This document shows positions 25,632-33,658 of a stretch of 49,057 nucleotides of DNA, piece by piece. The position numbers were made by a program, and so were the translations under genes. Under the pieces are notes generated by a model. The model saw only the letters and a list, made by a program, of their open reading frames with translations. It searched no databases and had not been told where the DNA came from. The stretch comes from Candidatus Bathyarchaeota archaeon (GTDB lineage: Archaea; Thermoproteota; Bathyarchaeia; TCS64): positions 1 to 49,057 of the forward strand of contig JADHWM010000005.1 of NCBI GenBank assembly GCA_016783485.1, in the 5' to 3' direction. Positions within the stretch are counted from its first letter, which is position 1. Every line of letters starts with the position of its first letter.

Positions 25632-26669
25632 TTAGATCAGGAGCTTCCCCTTGTCGATGATGGGCACACCGTCGATCTCCACCCTCGGCTTCCTCAGCAC
25701 GATGTCCAGGTGAATGTTGCAGGGGACGGCGGGAGTGCACCCCCTGCCGTAGGCCACGTGGACGTTGCCGAGGCGTTTCTTCTCCTCCGAGAACTCCCCT
25801 GTCTCCCGGCAGAGGGGGTTGGTGCCCATGGCGAACTCCCCGAAGTTGTCGGCGTTGGGTATGTTCTCGATGAGCCAGCGGAACTTGTCCGCGTCCCCTC
25901 CCAGGCCGATGGTCTCCACATACTTGCCATCCTCCAGGATCAGCTTCAGCGGCTCCTTGTAGGCGTCCCAGGGGTAGTTGCCGTAGACCCCGGTGCTCTC
26001 CCGGACGTGGTTCATGGGCCCATCCACGACTATGACGCCGTTGGCGGAGCCCAGGACGGGGTAGATCTCGAACTCTCCGTCGGGGGTGCACCCCGATGTG
26101 CCCGGCTTGTCCGCCATGCCGGTGTAGTTGATGTTTCTCGCGCCTTTGACGCTGCATCGGAGGTCTGTGCCCAGCGGGCTGGTGCAGTGGACCTCTCCTT
26201 CGCCGTCCTCCACGTAGGGCCTCATCCGTTCCCCTATGTCGTGGAAGACCTTTGGGTCGCAGTCTGCGCCTCCCCCGGTCATGCTCCTCAGCGTCCTGCA
26301 CTCCAGGGTCATCCGCCGGGTCTTCTTGTCCTCCATCATCTGGGTGTACTCGGGGGGGACATCGGGGTAGAGGGAGTAACCCACGTCGATGAAGAGGTCG
26401 GTGGCTAACAGGGCTCTCTTGGCTATGTCGGTGAGGATTCTGGGGCTGGATTCGTCCATCCAGGCGTCCTGGACGAGGAGGTTCCATCGTGCGCCGGCCG
26501 CTGCGGCCGCCTGGGCGAGGGTCATGGACATCTCGAGCTCCGTCTTGGTGTCGGTGAGGATGAGCACTTCCTCGCCGGGTTTCACCGCGCACCGCTCGTT
26601 GATGATCTTGTGGGCGTACTTGGCCGCCTCGATCTTCGACCAGAATGGGGTTCCGCCCGCCATTGACAT
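25632..26669 (-). CDS. M29-like metallopeptidase/dioxygenase family protein
   Basis: A 345-residue protein of the M29 aminopeptidase (thermophilic leucyl aminopeptidase) superfamily. Seen segments are VKPGEEVLILTDTKTELEMS at the N-terminus, GGGADCDPKVF, EGEVHCTSPLGTDLRCSVKG, GLGGDADKFRWLIENIPNAD, NFGEFAMGTNP, and a His-containing VHVAYGRGCTPAVPCNIHLD. The same fold includes 2,5-dihydroxypyridine dioxygenase, so peptidase or dioxygenase activity is possible. ATG 26669 (MSMAGG) or ATG 26663 can start it. It lies alone between two tRNA fragments. Confidence 0.8.
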   Translation of the reverse strand: MSMAGGTPFWSKIEAAKYAHKIINERCAVKPGEEVLILTDTKTELEMSMTLAQAAAAAGARWNLLVQDAWMDESSPRILTDIAKRALLATDLFIDVGYSLYPDVPPEYTQMMEDKKTRRMTLECRTLRSMTGGGADCDPKVFHDIGERMRPYVEDGEGEVHCTSPLGTDLRCSVKGARNINYTGMADKPGTSGCTPDGEFEIYPVLGSANGVIVVDGPMNHVRESTGVYGNYPWDAYKEPLKLILEDGKYVETIGLGGDADKFRWLIENIPNADNFGEFAMGTNPLCRETGEFSEEKKRLGNVHVAYGRGCTPAVPCNIHLDIVLRKPRVEIDGVPIIDKGKLLI

Positions 26670-26990
26670 GGTGTTCAGTTAGTTATCTTCGATCGAGATA
26701 TAAGGCATGAAGGCGCCCCGAGGGCCAGTTTCAGGCACCGGAGACTAGGAACCGCCCCAACGTGAAAAACGAGGCATTCACGCATCATTATGCGGGCAAA
26801 AGTAGCCGGTGTAGATTTTAACCACCGACCTACAGGGATTTTGAAGCGTTTTTATAGGTTTTTTCCGACATTTGGCTTTTCTCATAGATAAGCTTCAATT
26901 GTGCGAGCATATTTGATGATCACCGTTTTCGATTTCTTCTTATCTGAGTAGCCATCTTGTATCGGGATTACCCTGAGTCTACTTGAGGGG
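26670..26990. other. Intergenic stretch between M29-like and MFS genes
   Basis: Apart from tRNA fragment copy 4 (26803-26831) I see no gene or hairpin here. The right half is AT-rich, with several possible TATA elements (for example TTTTTATAGG near 26849), any of which could serve the MFS gene. Confidence 0.5.
26803..26831 (-). repeat. tRNA-iMet 3' fragment (copy 4)
   Basis: The plus strand reads GTGTAGATTTTAACCACCGA then CCT, matching the T-arm and variable loop of the initiator tRNA with a few changes. The acceptor part (TAGCCGGT) is damaged. Confidence 0.55.
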
Positions 26991-28232
26991 ATGAGGGAGT
27001 TCTGGCGTACCCAGAAAACAAATTACAGGCTCATGATCGCCAGGGACAGCCTCACCATGTTCAGCGGCAGGCGCCCCATGGAGAGGGGCATGGGCGGCTA
27101 CGAGGGCATATTCCTCAGCCGCCTCGGCGCATCCGCATTGCAGATCGGTTACGTCAACGGCATCATAGGTCTCCTAAACGTGTTACTGGCAGTTCCAAGC
27201 GGCTGGCTCATAGACAGATCTAGCGATATCAGGCGGATCTACTTCGCCAGCTTTGCGCTGAGTCTCCCAGCCCTTCTAGCCCTGTACTTCACCACGGACT
27301 GGCGGATGTACTTGGGGGTGATGCTGCTTTACGCTGTGAGCATCAGCATCCAGCATCCGTCTCAACTCATCATGGACATAGACTCGATGGAGGACTCTTC
27401 GAGGGTCTCAGGGCTCGGGTTCCACAGGACGATTACGGCCATCGCGGGCGTCGCGTCTCCCATAGTTATAGCATACGCTGTCAACTTCTTCGGTGGACTG
27501 GATTCCGCTGACAGCATCAGACCGTTGTTTCTAGTCTTCTTCGCTGTGGACATCGTGATTCTATGCATCGTGACCCGCTACGCTGAGCGCGTTCACATCA
27601 AGAGGGAGGAGAAGAGCACTAACATCCTCGATGGCGTGAAGGCGGTCATCAATGGTCCGGCGCCTCTCAAGCTGCTTCTCATCAGTGAGGTCACCACTGT
27701 TTTCGCCATGCTCATGGTGACGCCGTTCAGGGGCATCTATCAGATCGACATAAAGATGGCGAGCATCTTCATCTTTGGCTGGATCGGCGTAGCTGAGCCC
27801 GCCATTGACATCTTCTTCAGCATGCCGTTGGCCAACCTCGTGGAGAGGTACGGAAGGAAGAAGACAGCGTACGTGGGACACGTATTCGGTATCCTCGCGA
27901 GGCTCGTCCTCGTCATCACGCCTGTGACCTTTCCCCAGATGCTCATCATGGTGAGCGTCCTCGGAAGCTTCGAGGGATGCCTCTACGTTGGCATGGACGC
28001 CTATAGCCAGGAAGCCATCCCCCAGAGAGTCAGGGGCAGCTACACGGGGCTCAAGAACCTCATCGTGGGTGTCACGGGCGTGCTCAGCCCGATAGTCGGC
28101 GGCTACATCTGGGAGCTGAACCCCGACCTGCTCTTCTGGGTTCCTGTCGCCCAGTGGAGCCTCATCGCCTTCCCTATACTGGTCGTCCTCATGAAGAGGT
28201 ACAGTGTAGACGGATACGTGTTGCCCCAGTAG
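26991..28232 (+). CDS. MFS transporter
   Basis: A 413-residue membrane protein with about 12 helices. The first half has a weaker MFS loop (SGWLIDRSSDIRRIY) and the second half NLVERYGRKKTAYVG. The N-terminus is basic (REFWRTQKTNYRLMIARD). An unusual feature is the stretch MFSGRRPMERGMGGYEGIFL in the first helix region. Substrate unknown. It lies alone between tRNA fragments 4 and 5, which suggests it is one cassette. Confidence 0.86.
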   Translation: MREFWRTQKTNYRLMIARDSLTMFSGRRPMERGMGGYEGIFLSRLGASALQIGYVNGIIGLLNVLLAVPSGWLIDRSSDIRRIYFASFALSLPALLALYFTTDWRMYLGVMLLYAVSISIQHPSQLIMDIDSMEDSSRVSGLGFHRTITAIAGVASPIVIAYAVNFFGGLDSADSIRPLFLVFFAVDIVILCIVTRYAERVHIKREEKSTNILDGVKAVINGPAPLKLLLISEVTTVFAMLMVTPFRGIYQIDIKMASIFIFGWIGVAEPAIDIFFSMPLANLVERYGRKKTAYVGHVFGILARLVLVITPVTFPQMLIMVSVLGSFEGCLYVGMDAYSQEAIPQRVRGSYTGLKNLIVGVTGVLSPIVGGYIWELNPDLLFWVPVAQWSLIAFPILVVLMKRYSVDGYVLPQ

Positions 28233-28280
28233 GGATTTCATCCGATGCACGTGCGCGATTATAATGGGTGTTCAAAACAA

Positions 28281-28322
28281 GGCAGATACATTTGAACCAG
28301 CCGACCTCGGGGTTATGAGCCC
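28281..28322 (-). repeat. tRNA-iMet 3' half, including anticodon arm (copy 5)
   Basis: The plus strand holds CCGACCTCGGGGTTATGAGC, which on the minus strand reads GCTCATAACCCC, the anticodon loop (CAT) and 3' stem of the initiator tRNA. The T-arm follows with point changes. Here homology runs from the acceptor to the anticodon stem, farther than in copies 2-4. Confidence 0.65.
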
Positions 28323-28417
28323 TAAAAAACGTGCATGGAAAAAGGGCGATGACGAAGTCGAGAAGAACTCTTTATCTTGAAGAACTTCTAGTCACCATGG
28401 AAGGTGAAAGGAAGAAG

Positions 28418-28588
28418 ATGAGATACCGAGTTTATCGATTCGATATAAAGATGACGAGGGACCAGGACAGGCTGGAGCGGTTCCTGAACAACCTGGAGGG
28501 CGAGGTCGTGACGATCATCCCCAACGTCACCCCCATGCCCGCCACATACGTGGACTTTTTGCTCATCGTAGAGAAAATAAAGGAATGA
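28418..28588 (+). CDS. Small conserved hypothetical protein
   Basis: A 56-residue protein with a compact alpha/beta look: YRVYRFDIKMTRDQDRLERF, LEGEVVTIIPN, and VDFLLIVEKIKE. I recall similar short archaeal proteins with the pattern 'LE.FLN.LeGEV..IiPNV', but no function. GGTGA at 28403-28407 suits ATG 28418; ATG 28397 and longer starts (28331) are possible. A TATA-like CTTTATCT at about 28367 agrees with a start in this area. It follows tRNA fragment 5 and precedes the ArsP cassette. Confidence 0.6.
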   Translation: MRYRVYRFDIKMTRDQDRLERFLNNLEGEVVTIIPNVTPMPATYVDFLLIVEKIKE

Positions 28589-28941
28589 TGCCAGAAGACA
28601 CCGCCAATCCTCGACGCCTCTCACCCAGTCCGTTTACACCGACAGAAAACACGAGTGCACGGAAACTATACGCCATTACCTCTGAAAAGCAGGCGTTTAC
28701 AAGGCACATTCCTAATTAAATCTCCATTATATTGTTCCGCTCACAAGAAGGATGGCATCGGGGGATATTGGGAAGGGGATTTGTGAAAGGAGACGATCCC
28801 GCTTCATTCGGGTCAATAATGAGCTATGTGAATATTTATATATTAGAATAATAGAATACATGAGATGTCCGCGATAATCCCGAAGGCACACCGAACTCAC
28901 CCCGGGGGCAAACGTGAACAAATCCACAGTAGGCCAAACAA
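28589..28941. other. Promoter region before the ArsP gene, otherwise empty
   Basis: No coding frame with family character is seen. The stretch is AT-rich and carries the operator-like element 28831-28848 with a TATA box. The ArsP leader would be roughly 70 nt long. Confidence 0.5.
28831..28848. promoter_or_regulatory. AT-rich operator/TATA before ArsP
   Basis: AATATTTATATATTAGAA includes the TATA box. Nearly the same sequence (AATATTTAAATATTTAGA) lies in the promoter of the ArsR-like gene (30628-30645, minus strand). Shared elements suggest both promoters are controlled by the ArsR-like repressor. Confidence 0.5.
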
Positions 28942-30012
28942 ATGACGGCAACGCTGATCAACGAGATGCTGGCGTCGGGGTTCGACACTCTGGTCGACTA
29001 CCTCACAGCCCACGTGCTCCTTTGCCTGATTCCCGCGTTCTTCCTATCCGGGGCGTTCAACGCGCTGATACCGACCCAAACAATACTCAGGTACATGGGA
29101 GAGGGAAAAGGAGCGGTCAAGAAGGGCGTAGCCTACATCTTCGCATCCACGAGCGGCCTCATAATCGAGGTCTGCTCGTGCACGATACTGCCCCTCTTCG
29201 CAGGGATCTGGAAGAAGGGGGCGGGGTTCGGGCCTGCGATCGCTTTCCTCTTCGCGGGTCCGGGGATCACCCTGCTGTCAACTCCGCTGACCGCGTCGAT
29301 ACTCGGCCCGGGGTTCGCAGTGATCAAACTGGGGATCTCGATAGTCATGGCTATCGCGATCGGCTTGGCGATGGAGCTAACGTTCAGGGAGGTGGCGGAC
29401 CCTGAGGCCAGGAAGGGGTTCGCAACAGTTGAGGCCGGAGAGTCGGCGGGGAGGAAGAACCACGAGTCCGCACTCTTCTTCGGGGCGCTCACACTCATCA
29501 TGGTCGCCGGCACTGCGCCCATAGATCTGACCTTGAAGCTCGTACTGGTGGGCTCCTTTTCCCTCGTCACGGCGTTCTTCGCCTTCAGGTATTATGCCAG
29601 GGGGGAGATCGATGCGTGGATGCGGGAGACCTACGAGTTCATGAAGATGATCTTCCCCGTGCTGCTGCTGGGGGTCTTCGCGTCGGGGGTCCTGAAGCCC
29701 CTGATTCCCCAGGAGCTGGTGGCTAACCTTACGGGCCGGAACACCCTCGTCGCCAATGCGATTGCCGCGCTCTTCGGGACGGTGGCGTATTTCCCGACCC
29801 TCGTGGAGGTCCCCGTCGCCAAGATGTTCCTCGAGATGGGGATGCACAGCGGACCCCTGATGAGCTACCTCCTGGTGGACCCGGGGGTGTCGCTGCAGAC
29901 GCTGCTGGTGGTGAACACCATCATCGGGCCGAGGAGGACCCTCATGTACGCCGTCTACATGCTGGGCTTCGGGATCATCGCTGGATATATGTATGGAATG
30001 TTCCTTGTGTGA
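28942..30012 (+). CDS. ArsP-type permease (PF03773 family)
   Basis: A 356-residue permease with about eight or more membrane helices. The signature EVCSCTILPLFAGI holds the paired Cys found in the ArsP/PF03773 family. A second-half repeat is seen near GTVAYFPTLVEVPVAKM. Known ArsP proteins export trivalent methylated or aromatic arsenicals; others in this family are uncharacterised. It is followed by a thioredoxin-like gene overlapping the stop and then by a convergent ArsR-type repressor, which supports a metalloid-response cassette. The exact substrate is inferred. Confidence 0.85.
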   Translation: MTATLINEMLASGFDTLVDYLTAHVLLCLIPAFFLSGAFNALIPTQTILRYMGEGKGAVKKGVAYIFASTSGLIIEVCSCTILPLFAGIWKKGAGFGPAIAFLFAGPGITLLSTPLTASILGPGFAVIKLGISIVMAIAIGLAMELTFREVADPEARKGFATVEAGESAGRKNHESALFFGALTLIMVAGTAPIDLTLKLVLVGSFSLVTAFFAFRYYARGEIDAWMRETYEFMKMIFPVLLLGVFASGVLKPLIPQELVANLTGRNTLVANAIAALFGTVAYFPTLVEVPVAKMFLEMGMHSGPLMSYLLVDPGVSLQTLLVVNTIIGPRRTLMYAVYMLGFGIIAGYMYGMFLV

Positions 30013-30020
30013 GGATGAAG

Positions 30021-30254
30021 ATGATGAAGATAGAGGTACTCGGATCAGGCTGCCCCAAATGCCGCAAGCTGGAGGCCATGGTGAGAGAAGCCGTGGCGAA
30101 GCACGGATTAGAGGCAGAGGTCACCCACGTCTACGACATGGCCAAGATATTGAAGTACGGAGTCATGTTGACGCCCGCCCTCGTCGTGGACGGGGAGCTG
30201 AAGACCTCGGGCAAGCTACCGTCAGAGGCGGAGCTGCTCAAGGCCCTCGGATAG
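30021..30254 (+). CDS. Small redox-active thioredoxin-like protein
   Basis: A protein of about 77 residues with a thioredoxin/glutaredoxin fold and the active site GSGCPKCRKLE (CxxC), followed by TPALVVDGELKTSGKLP containing the cis-Pro. It belongs to the redox-active disulfide protein 2 type. GAGG at 30011-30014 suits ATG 30021, but GTG 30009, ATG 30015 and ATG 30024 are also in frame. It follows the permease gene directly and is a common partner of PF03773 permeases, perhaps keeping their Cys reduced. Confidence 0.85.
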   Translation: MMKIEVLGSGCPKCRKLEAMVREAVAKHGLEAEVTHVYDMAKILKYGVMLTPALVVDGELKTSGKLPSEAELLKALG

Positions 30255-30265
30255 ACAGCTGAGAG

Positions 30266-30613
30266 CTAGCTCAACCCATATTTTTTCGCGATCTCCCTGC
30301 CCACCAGTTCGATCATGTTCTCGTCGATGGCGTCGATCATGTTGTAGATGTGGGGATCGACCGTCGTGTAGAATATCTTGGTGCCTTCCTTGGAGGAGAC
30401 GATCAGCCCCGACTCCTCCAGGAGCCGGAGGTGTCTGGAGACCGTGGGTTGGCTTTGGCCGATGAGGGGTATGATCTCGCACTGGCATCTGTCCCCCGCC
30501 CTCAGTATCTCGAGTATCTTGAGGCGGTTGGGGTCGCCGACGACCTTGAAGAGCCTCGCCTTGAACTCTAGGTCCTTCTCGTCGGGCAGGACTGTACTCG
30601 TGTTCAACGTCAT
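30266..30613 (-). CDS. ArsR-family winged-helix repressor
   Basis: A 115-residue repressor. The winged helix is clear: ARLFKVVGDPNRLKILEILR and then QSQPTVSRHLRLLEESGLIV as recognition helix. A CxC pair (DRCQCEI) lies in the helix before it, in the place where arsenic-type ArsR proteins bind metalloid. ATG 30613 with AGAGGTC upstream is the likely start; the frame runs to 30670. It converges with the thioredoxin gene and shares an operator-like sequence with the ArsP promoter, so it probably represses both itself and the permease until metalloid is present. Confidence 0.87.
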   Translation of the reverse strand: MTLNTSTVLPDEKDLEFKARLFKVVGDPNRLKILEILRAGDRCQCEIIPLIGQSQPTVSRHLRLLEESGLIVSSKEGTKIFYTTVDPHIYNMIDAIDENMIELVGREIAKKYGLS

Positions 30614-30627
30614 GACCTCTGGAACAT

Positions 30628-30645
30628 CTAAATATTTAAATATTA
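30628..30645 (-). promoter_or_regulatory. AT-rich operator/TATA of the ArsR-like gene
   Basis: The minus strand reads AATATTTAAATATTTAGA, close to the ArsP promoter element at 28831. It overlaps the TATA box and lies 15-32 bp before ATG 30613. Confidence 0.5.
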
Positions 30646-30744
30646 ATTTATCTTCTTCGGGAGAATACAAGCGGGTTTCTGAAAAAGAGACATAGATTCA
30701 CGTAGGTTTTAATCGCACGTCCTATGACGGTGACCTTGACAGCC

Positions 30745-30864
30745 CTCGTCCTCACCCTCATACGGCGCCACTGGTTCCGGTTGGTCGGGGCTAACAATCC
30801 ATGTTTTTATCCACATTTCACCGGTTCTGGGTCAAACCCATCATACGAATGGTGCCGGGGGGGT
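30745..30864. repeat. Direct repeat, left copy, bordering the HTH-nucleotidyltransferase block
   Basis: About 120 bp that recur at 31987-32107. The last 47 or so bases, ending in ATGGTGCCGGGGGGG, are identical by eye; the rest differs at scattered bases. A T-arm-like element (GGGTCAAACCC) is inside. The two copies enclose the block 30865-31986. Confidence 0.75.
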
Positions 30865-30888
30865 AGATTTGAACTACCGACCTTGGTT
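30861..30888 (-). repeat. tRNA-iMet 3' fragment (copy 6, least diverged)
   Basis: This stretch is identical by eye over 28 bases to the intact tRNA (GGGTAGATTTGAACTACCGA and on to CCTTGG). The identity suggests this copy is the youngest or was recently homogenised. It continues the left direct repeat. Confidence 0.75.
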
Positions 30889-30911
30889 TTTTGGACTCAG
30901 GCTTCAACTAT

Positions 30912-31451
30912 CTATACGTTTCTTATCATATGGAGTTGAGCCCAGACGCCGGCTCTCCCCGCGCGCTCCCTCAGATAGGGCCAGTCCAATGTGACGTCTT
31001 CTCTCTCGAGGACGCTCTTGACGTCCTGCTCATCGATGACGCCCCGGTCGGACCTAGCCAGCTTGGTGACGATATAGTCCTCGGGGGATACCATCCACAC
31101 CTCGACCCCCGCCAGGGTCGCTTTTCGGCGTCTCCTCAGGGTCTCATCGTCCCAGACCACACCGTCGGGTTGCCTCCAGATCTCTATCTCGTAGTCGGTG
31201 AGTCTGTCGTGGAGGAGGCACACGGGGTTCTGGAACGATCCGAGTGATACTCCATAGTCCGCCCGCTCAGTCCCCTCGAGGAACCGGGTGAAGCTCTCCT
31301 CCGTAGTTAAAGCGGCGGCGACGTCTATGTCCAGGGTCGTCCTTATCCTGCCGTACATGGGGAGGACGTATCCCCCGATGAGCATGTAGTCGATTCCCTG
31401 ATCCTCTAAGAAGGATACCAATCTGTCAAGGGTCTCTGCGATCTCCGACAA
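30912..31451 (-). CDS. Nucleotidyltransferase-fold protein (DUF6036/MNT-like)
   Basis: A 179-residue protein with the nucleotidyltransferase signature LIGGYVLPMYGRIRTTLDID: a Gly-Gly followed by a D-x-D pair. A third acidic position may lie in YEIEIW. Proteins of this type occur as toxins in toxin-antitoxin and abortive infection systems, where they transfer nucleotides to tRNA or protein. The start is TTG 31451, inside the upstream HTH gene, which it overlaps by 26 bp. The pair is enclosed by direct repeats and tRNA fragments. The toxin role is inference. Confidence 0.75.
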   Translation of the reverse strand: MSEIAETLDRLVSFLEDQGIDYMLIGGYVLPMYGRIRTTLDIDVAAALTTEESFTRFLEGTERADYGVSLGSFQNPVCLLHDRLTDYEIEIWRQPDGVVWDDETLRRRRKATLAGVEVWMVSPEDYIVTKLARSDRGVIDEQDVKSVLEREDVTLDWPYLRERAGRAGVWAQLHMIRNV

Positions 31452-31827
31452 TTCCGTTCAACTCCAGAAACGCCCGATAGGGGTCCCGTCCCCGGGCGAT
31501 GAGCCGGTTCACATACTCCGCGTCAGCCCTGGCCCTGAGGAGGTCGTTCCTGCTGCTCCTCAGGGGCATTCTCCTCAGCCGGTGGAACGCCTCCAGGTAG
31601 CCCTCGCCGAGGATTGAAGCCGAGACGATCCGCGCCGGCCTGCCCCTTCCAGCCCCTCTTTCCAGCGTCACATCTACGAGACCCCCGGCCTCCATCCTCT
31701 TGATCAACGAGACCACAACTTGGGTCCGCCTCCGCATGGCCCTTGATAGCTCCGTCACACCTAGGGATCTCTCTTTGACCGCGCTGAGCAGCTGCGCCTC
31801 CACCTCGACGGACAATATATTTCCCAT
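31426..31827 (-). CDS. Winged-helix DNA-binding protein, partner of the nucleotidyltransferase
   Basis: A 133-residue protein. The N-terminal winged helix is AVKERSLGVTELSRAMRRRT followed by QVVVSLIKRMEAGGLVDV. A basic tail (LRRMPLRSSRNDLLRARAD) follows. It overlaps the nucleotidyltransferase by 26 bp. ATG 31827 lies about 35 bp after a TATA-like element (GTTTAAATATGG, minus strand, near 31861-31872). It is probably an autoregulating antitoxin or regulator of the pair; no family name is certain. Confidence 0.7.
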   Translation of the reverse strand: MGNILSVEVEAQLLSAVKERSLGVTELSRAMRRRTQVVVSLIKRMEAGGLVDVTLERGAGRGRPARIVSASILGEGYLEAFHRLRRMPLRSSRNDLLRARADAEYVNRLIARGRDPYRAFLELNGIVGDRRDP

Positions 31828-31899
31828 CCGGAAACTTAATCACAAGGAACAGAGCAGGAACCATATTTAAACATTTTCAACGCAAAAACGGCGAGAAAT

Positions 31900-31990
31900 C
31901 ACACCGAACAGAAAACAACCGGGAACCCTTATCCTACGCTACCACTCACATCAAATGGTAAATAGGGGTAGATTTGAGCCACCGACCTCG
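31900..31990 (-). repeat. tRNA-iMet 3' fragment with its flank (copy 7)
   Basis: 31924-31988 aligns without large gaps to 38212-38276, that is the intact tRNA's T-arm/acceptor plus its 3' flank (shared AACCCTTATCCTA, AATGGTA and GGGGTAGATTTGA). Because flank and tRNA travel together, this copy arose by integration or duplication including the tRNA's downstream DNA. Confidence 0.7.
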
Positions 31991-32107
31991 TCCTCACCCT
32001 CATCCGGCGCCACAGGTTCGGGTTGGTCGGGACCAACAAGTCATAGTTTACTCCACAATTCACCGGTTCTGGGTCAAACCCATCATACGAATGGTGCCGG
32101 GGGGGGG
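31987..32107. repeat. Direct repeat, right copy, bordering the HTH-nucleotidyltransferase block
   Basis: Partner of 30745-30864. It joins directly to tRNA fragment copy 7, so the block boundary falls in the T-arm/variable-loop part of the tRNA sequence (CCGACCTCG). Confidence 0.75.
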
Positions 32108-32150
32108 TGGAGTTCGAACCCAATATCAGGCGGTGATGTCGCCGTTTCGT
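32094..32150 (-). repeat. Second type of T-arm-like repeat (copy a)
   Basis: Minus strand: GGCGACATCACCGCC, then GGGTTCGAACTCCACCC and a C run. It pairs a near-palindrome with a TTCGAA T-loop-like motif. Copies b (33456-33500) and c (33950-33995) share the layout. The source is not identified. Confidence 0.5.
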
Positions 32151-32167
32151 GACGTTCGTCTACGGGT

Positions 32168-33232
32168 CTAGTATCCTTGCTCGGTCTTCATGAACTCCCT
32201 GAGCAGGGTCGTGGCGAAACCGCCCTTGTGAAGCATGAACGAGAGCTGGACCCCCCGGGGAGCCTCGGTCACCTCGATCCTGGGCGTCAGCCTGCCGAAA
32301 CGACGGGTGCCGGTGACCCTCATGCGCCTGAACGTCTCCAGGGATATCTCGGATTCCTCGAGTATCTCGGCTTCGAGGGCGGCTGCCTCGCCCAGAGCCT
32401 GGGACATCTTGTGCCCGTATATGGGGGCCGTGAAGCTGATCTCCTGGGCTTCGTACCGGGGCTGCTCGGTCAAGGGGTCGTTCACCCAGAATAAGCCGCC
32501 CGTCTCATGCTTCTTAGCTATGTCACCCAGCAGCAGCCTGTCGAAGAGGCCGCGCCCCATCCTCTCGGCCAGGTACCTGTTGCAGAGGTAGCTCCTGTAC
32601 ACCGAGACCAGGAGCTTGCTGAGCCACCTGTCGGTGAACGTCTTCCGCCCTTGAAGAATCGCCCAACCATCCCGCACTTTCTCGCCGTCGTTCCCAATTC
32701 TCTGCTCGCCGTAATAGTTGGGCAGCCCTTTCAGGTGAATCGTTTCGGCTATCCTCCTCGACCTCTCCGCGGCCTGGCTCGGGGGCATGCGTGTGTCAGT
32801 GATCGTTATTTTGAACCTGTTGCCTATGAGGTGCCCCGCCCTGAGCTTGTTGCCGTGGAGCTTGGCCCAGTTCACATCGACGTTCAGGCTGCCCTCGATG
32901 AGCGCAGATGCGTCGTCGGGGCGCACGTCGTTCTTCTCGAAGAGTATGCTGAACGTCTGCGTGGTCACGGCGTGCTTGTCTTTGAGCCCCGCGGTGCCTA
33001 TGCTCTGGGGTCCGAGGTTGAAGAGGTCCGCCAGCTGGAGCTGCACGTCCCGGGTGGTCTGATTCCTCTTGGTTATGTTGACGTAGAGGTGACTCCCGGA
33101 GCCCGAGGGCTCGTAGAGGGCGACCTCTTCGACCATGAAATCCTCGGGGCGTGCCCTGATCCTGCCCCCTATGCCCTCCAGGTCCGCGGTGAGGTATGGG
33201 AGAGACAGGTCGAGGAGCGGCGGCTTGATCAT
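32168..33232 (-). CDS. truD: tRNA pseudouridine synthase TruD
   Basis: A 354-residue TruD enzyme that makes pseudouridine 13 in tRNA. The catalytic motif is GTAGLKDKHAVTTQ with Asp85. Other TruD segments are IRARPEDFMVEEV at the N-terminus, LPNYYGEQRIGNDG, and GHKMSQALGEAA near the inserted TRUD domain. The archaeal length fits. ATG 33232 is the natural start (MIKPPLLDLSLPY). It is the one clear housekeeping gene inside the tRNA-fragment array, which is unexpected, and lies between type-2 T-arm repeats. Confidence 0.93.
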   Translation of the reverse strand: MIKPPLLDLSLPYLTADLEGIGGRIRARPEDFMVEEVALYEPSGSGSHLYVNITKRNQTTRDVQLQLADLFNLGPQSIGTAGLKDKHAVTTQTFSILFEKNDVRPDDASALIEGSLNVDVNWAKLHGNKLRAGHLIGNRFKITITDTRMPPSQAAERSRRIAETIHLKGLPNYYGEQRIGNDGEKVRDGWAILQGRKTFTDRWLSKLLVSVYRSYLCNRYLAERMGRGLFDRLLLGDIAKKHETGGLFWVNDPLTEQPRYEAQEISFTAPIYGHKMSQALGEAAALEAEILEESEISLETFRRMRVTGTRRFGRLTPRIEVTEAPRGVQLSFMLHKGGFATTLLREFMKTEQGY

Positions 33233-33233
33233 T

Positions 33234-33658
33234 CTGTGATGGTTCCCGCCTGGGTTCTTGAAGGGTTCTCTTTCGCTGATTAATTGGGTGAGGGTAGGGG
33301 AAAAAGCGGGGAAAATAACCCCAAAACCCCTTCCTCGGGATATAGTGCTGTGGGGTGGGTTAAATGGGTTGCGAATAAAGTTGGGAAGGGCATGGATGCA
33401 CGTGCCTCATAGACACTGGTTTTGAGAGCCATAATCATCCAATGGTTGTCTGAGAATGCGGGGGTTTGGTTCGAACCCTACCGCTAGTGGTAATGTCACC
33501 ATCTCTATTTTTCAATCTAATATTTTATCCTCACTTCATCGCAATAGTAACATGGACTAAAGATGGTTGGACACCATCTGATGCGATGAGCGTCATCATC
33601 GATTGATAGATTTATCAGTTATCAACTTCGATCAGTCTATGAGGCGATTGAATTGGGT
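33234..33658. other. Intergenic stretch upstream of TruD
   Basis: It holds the type-2 T-arm-like repeat b (33456-33500) and a TATA-like TAGATTTATC near 33606, which could drive the small basic ORF at 33659. I see no other gene. Confidence 0.45.
33456..33500 (-). repeat. Second type of T-arm-like repeat (copy b)
   Basis: Minus strand: GGTGACATTACCAC, then GCGGTAGGGTTCGAACC and AAACCCCCGCA. It resembles copy c closely and also faintly the iMet T-arm. Confidence 0.5.
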
